Part shown: in pieces, positions 62,530 to 64,000 of the stretch
Layout of the letters: each line of letters opens with the position of its first letter
Numbering within the stretch: position 1 is the first letter of the stretch
DNA from: Nocardioides zeae
Lineage (GTDB): Bacteria; Actinomycetota; Actinomycetes; Propionibacteriales; Nocardioidaceae
Reading direction: 5' to 3'
Assembly: GCF_030818655.1 (NCBI RefSeq)
Contig: NZ_JAUTAN010000001.1
Coordinates: forward strand, 3,906,001-3,970,000
DNA: 64,000 nt
Notes under the pieces: generated by a model
Seen by the model: the letters and a program-made list of their open reading frames with translations, nothing else
Databases searched by the model: none
Told to the model about the DNA's origin: nothing
Program-made: the position numbers and the translations under genes

Positions 62530-62572
62530 TCGTGGCCCCAGCGCACCGTTTTCCGGGGCGCTGGGGCCACGA
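62530..62572. terminator. Bidirectional terminator with 15-bp perfect stem
   Basis: TCGTGGCCCCAGCGC / GCGCTGGGGCCACGA with a 13-nt loop containing TTTT, between convergent genes. Confidence 0.85.
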
Positions 62573-62584
62573 CGCGTCTGGGGG

Positions 62585-63823
62585 TCAGGAGGCCGTCGCC
62601 CACTCCCGCGGGCGCGGCACGCCGCGCACGCTCCGGCTGCAGGTGATCACGAGCGCGGTGAGCAGGCACCCGCCGAGCAGTGCGGCGGTGGCCGCCGACC
62701 CGCCGTACGCCGCGAGCAGCGCCCCGCCGAGCAACGGCGCGAACGGCATGAGCGACCACGACAGGAACGCCGTCGTCGCCGCGACCCGCCCCTGGAGCTC
62801 GGGCGGGGTGAGGGACATCCGGTAGGCACCGATCCCCGCGTTGCCGATCGGGTTGAGCAGCACGAGGGCCCCGACGCACGCTGCGGCGGTGGCGGGCGTG
62901 GCCCACCAGACGAGCGGCACGAGCGGCACGGCGCACGACCAGCCGACGGCGACGGTGAGGCGTCCGGTGCGGGTGCGGTCGATGACGGCCGGCGCGATGG
63001 CCGCCCCGAGGATGCCCGCGGCGCCGACGACCGCCATCGCCGCGCCGATGGCCGCCGGGCTGTGGCCCGCCTCGGCCATCCGCACCAGCACGACGAACAG
63101 CAGCCCGTTGACGACGAGGTTCCCCAGCGCCGACCAGACGGCCAGCACGCGCATGACGGGGTGGCGCGCGACGTACCGCGCCCCGGCCACCACCTCCCGT
63201 CGCGCGCCCTCCATGAGGCGTCCCTCGCGCCGGGCCGCCGGCGCGAGGTCGGTGCGGATCCGGCCGAGGGTGAGGAACGAGACGAGGTACGTCGCCGCGT
63301 CGAGCGCGAACGGCACCCAGCGCCCCAGGCCGAGCAGCACGCCGCCGAGCGGTGCGCCCGCGAGACCCGCGACGTGGCCGCGGGCCTGGTTCTGCGCCAG
63401 TGCCGCGGGGAGGTCGTCGGTGGTCACGACGGAGCGGACCGCCGACACCTGCGCCGGCTCGTAGACGCCCGCGAGCACGCCGGCGACGAGGGCGCCGAGC
63501 ACGAGGCCCGCCGCCGGGAGGGCCCCGGCGGCGAGCGTCGTGGCGAGCGCGGCGTACACGGTGAAGCCGGCGAGCGAGACCGCCCGCAGCAGGCGCCCGC
63601 GGTGGACGCGGTCGACGAGCGCGCCGGCGGGGAGGAGCGCGGCGACGATGCCGCCGAAGTAGGCCGCCTGCACGAGCGCCGCCGTGCCGGCCGAGCCGGT
63701 GAGGGCCAGCGCGACGAGCGGGTAGGCGAAGGCGCTCGTGCGGTTGCCGAGCTCCGAGATCGTCTCGCCCACCCACAGCACGGTGAAGTCGCGGTTGCGG
63801 GCGAGCTGGCGGTAGCCGGTCAT
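62585..63823 (-). CDS. MFS exporter (MefA/enterobactin-exporter-like)
   Basis: 412 aa from the ATG at 63823 (TACCGT 6 nt upstream); an ATG at 63844 falls closer to the operator. Starts YRQLARNRDFTVLWVGETISELGNRTSAFAYPLVAL, the pattern of 12-span macrolide-efflux-type MFS proteins. VYEPAQVSAVRSVV and the central cytosolic loop (REGRLMEGARREVVAGARYVARHP) also fit. Divergent from an ArsR-type gene with a shared operator, so it is probably induced by its substrate. Confidence 0.88.
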   Translation of the reverse strand: MTGYRQLARNRDFTVLWVGETISELGNRTSAFAYPLVALALTGSAGTAALVQAAYFGGIVAALLPAGALVDRVHRGRLLRAVSLAGFTVYAALATTLAAGALPAAGLVLGALVAGVLAGVYEPAQVSAVRSVVTTDDLPAALAQNQARGHVAGLAGAPLGGVLLGLGRWVPFALDAATYLVSFLTLGRIRTDLAPAARREGRLMEGARREVVAGARYVARHPVMRVLAVWSALGNLVVNGLLFVVLVRMAEAGHSPAAIGAAMAVVGAAGILGAAIAPAVIDRTRTGRLTVAVGWSCAVPLVPLVWWATPATAAACVGALVLLNPIGNAGIGAYRMSLTPPELQGRVAATTAFLSWSLMPFAPLLGGALLAAYGGSAATAALLGGCLLTALVITCSRSVRGVPRPREWATAS

Positions 63824-63848
63824 GGCGCGACGGTAGATGCGCACGTGT

Positions 63849-63874
63849 CATTGCGCAAGTAGTGCTGCGCAATG
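63849..63874. promoter_or_regulatory. 26-bp operator between the MFS exporter and ArsR-type regulator
   Basis: CATTGCGCA-N8-TGCGCAATG: two perfect 9-bp arms. It overlaps where the -35 boxes of both divergent promoters would lie. Confidence 0.78.
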
Positions 63875-63892
63875 GGTGGTGCGGATGAGCGG

Positions 63893-63898
63893 TAGGGT
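63893..63898 (+). promoter_or_regulatory. -10 box of the leaderless regulator gene
   Basis: TAGGGT, then 7 nt, then the ATG at 63906. Confidence 0.5.
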
Positions 63899-63905
63899 CG
63901 CGCCC

Positions 63906-64000
63906 ATGACCGACCGGCCGTCGATCACCGACCCCCGCGTGCTCCGCGCGTTCGCGCACCCCGTGCGCTCCCGGATCCTCGAGGAGCTGAACGCCCGTGG
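63906..64000 (+). CDS. ArsR-type winged-helix regulator, N-terminal part; runs off the window
   Basis: The visible 31 codons read MTDRPSITDPRVLRAFAHPV then RSRILEELNARG, the first helices of an ArsR/HTH_20-type winged helix (LRAFAHPVRSRILEEL). Start at the ATG at 63906 with a leaderless-type -10 box. Divergent from the MFS gene and sharing its operator, so it is probably its repressor. The rest of the gene is outside the window. Confidence 0.78.
   Translation, partial: MTDRPSITDPRVLRAFAHPVRSRILEELNAR

Overview
The window is a very GC-rich chromosome segment from an actinobacterium. A member of the Nocardioidaceae (Nocardioides-like) is my best guess. The reasons are strong GC3 coding bias, many GTG starts, leaderless promoters (a TANNNT-like hexamer 6-8 nt before the start codon), an IdeR/DtxR-type iron box, and gene families typical of that group: RecBCD, a BkdABC-type dehydrogenase, a PcaDC fusion, an AccD-AccA fusion, and an ALDH-DUF779 pair with a GAF regulator. 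The genus is inference; no rRNA is present. Most of the very long ORFs opposite or out of phase with these genes are high-GC artefacts.

Layout. (1) 1-4365: 5' end of chorismate mutase, a secreted GH30 glycosidase, a DHA2-type MFS exporter, a small unknown protein, then four 31-bp tandem repeats and a long inverted repeat. (2) 4366-13252: recC-recB-recD, translationally coupled. (3) 13280-20070: a lipoprotein with a degenerate CE4 deacetylase domain, an ACT protein, a class III sirtuin, two related envelope proteins, a CPBP protease and an atypical SDR. (4) 20136-23740: a heterodimeric ABC exporter behind an iron box, the second half-transporter frameshifted. (5) 23749-29499: a nitrile degradation locus. 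It holds amidase, cobalt-type nitrile hydratase beta and alpha, accessory protein and an unknown 105-aa gene, with a divergent ArsR regulator and a cytosolic AmiC-like amide sensor. (6) 29559-34081: aldehyde dehydrogenase, DUF779, a collagen-like protein and a GAF/winged-helix regulator, with one direct-repeat motif upstream of both ALDH and the regulator. (7) 34165-36000: two copies of a 48-bp palindromic repeat, tRNA-Ser(CGA), a strong terminator, and a lower-GC island coding for a probable papain-like-fold protein and a tiny Tat-type exported protein. (8) 36088-44276: ECF sigma factor plus membrane partner, three secreted Ig-like/phosphoesterase proteins and a BCCT transporter. (9) 44527-47983: branched-chain 2-oxoacid (or pyruvate) dehydrogenase E1a-E1b-E2. 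(10) 47995-50997: third copy of the 48-bp repeat, a VOC protein, a triple-palindrome cluster, an AccDA fusion and an SDR. (11) 51076-57771: an IS30 element with a doubled left end, a frameshifted LuxR-type regulator, an acyl-CoA synthetase, a palindrome cluster, and pcaB-pcaDC. (12) 57797-64000: a Pro/Gln/Gly-rich membrane protein, purL, a tiny acidic protein, an MFS exporter and a divergent ArsR-type regulator sharing a 26-bp operator.

Functional logic. The nitrile operon converts nitriles to amides and then to acids. The acyl-CoA synthetase, ALDH, AccDA, BkdABC and Pca genes could feed acids, aldehydes and aromatics into central metabolism. Two single-base frameshifts (ABC exporter, LuxR regulator) are either real lesions or sequence errors. 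The most unusual content lies in the intergenic DNA: many long inverted repeats, including a three-copy 48-bp family.
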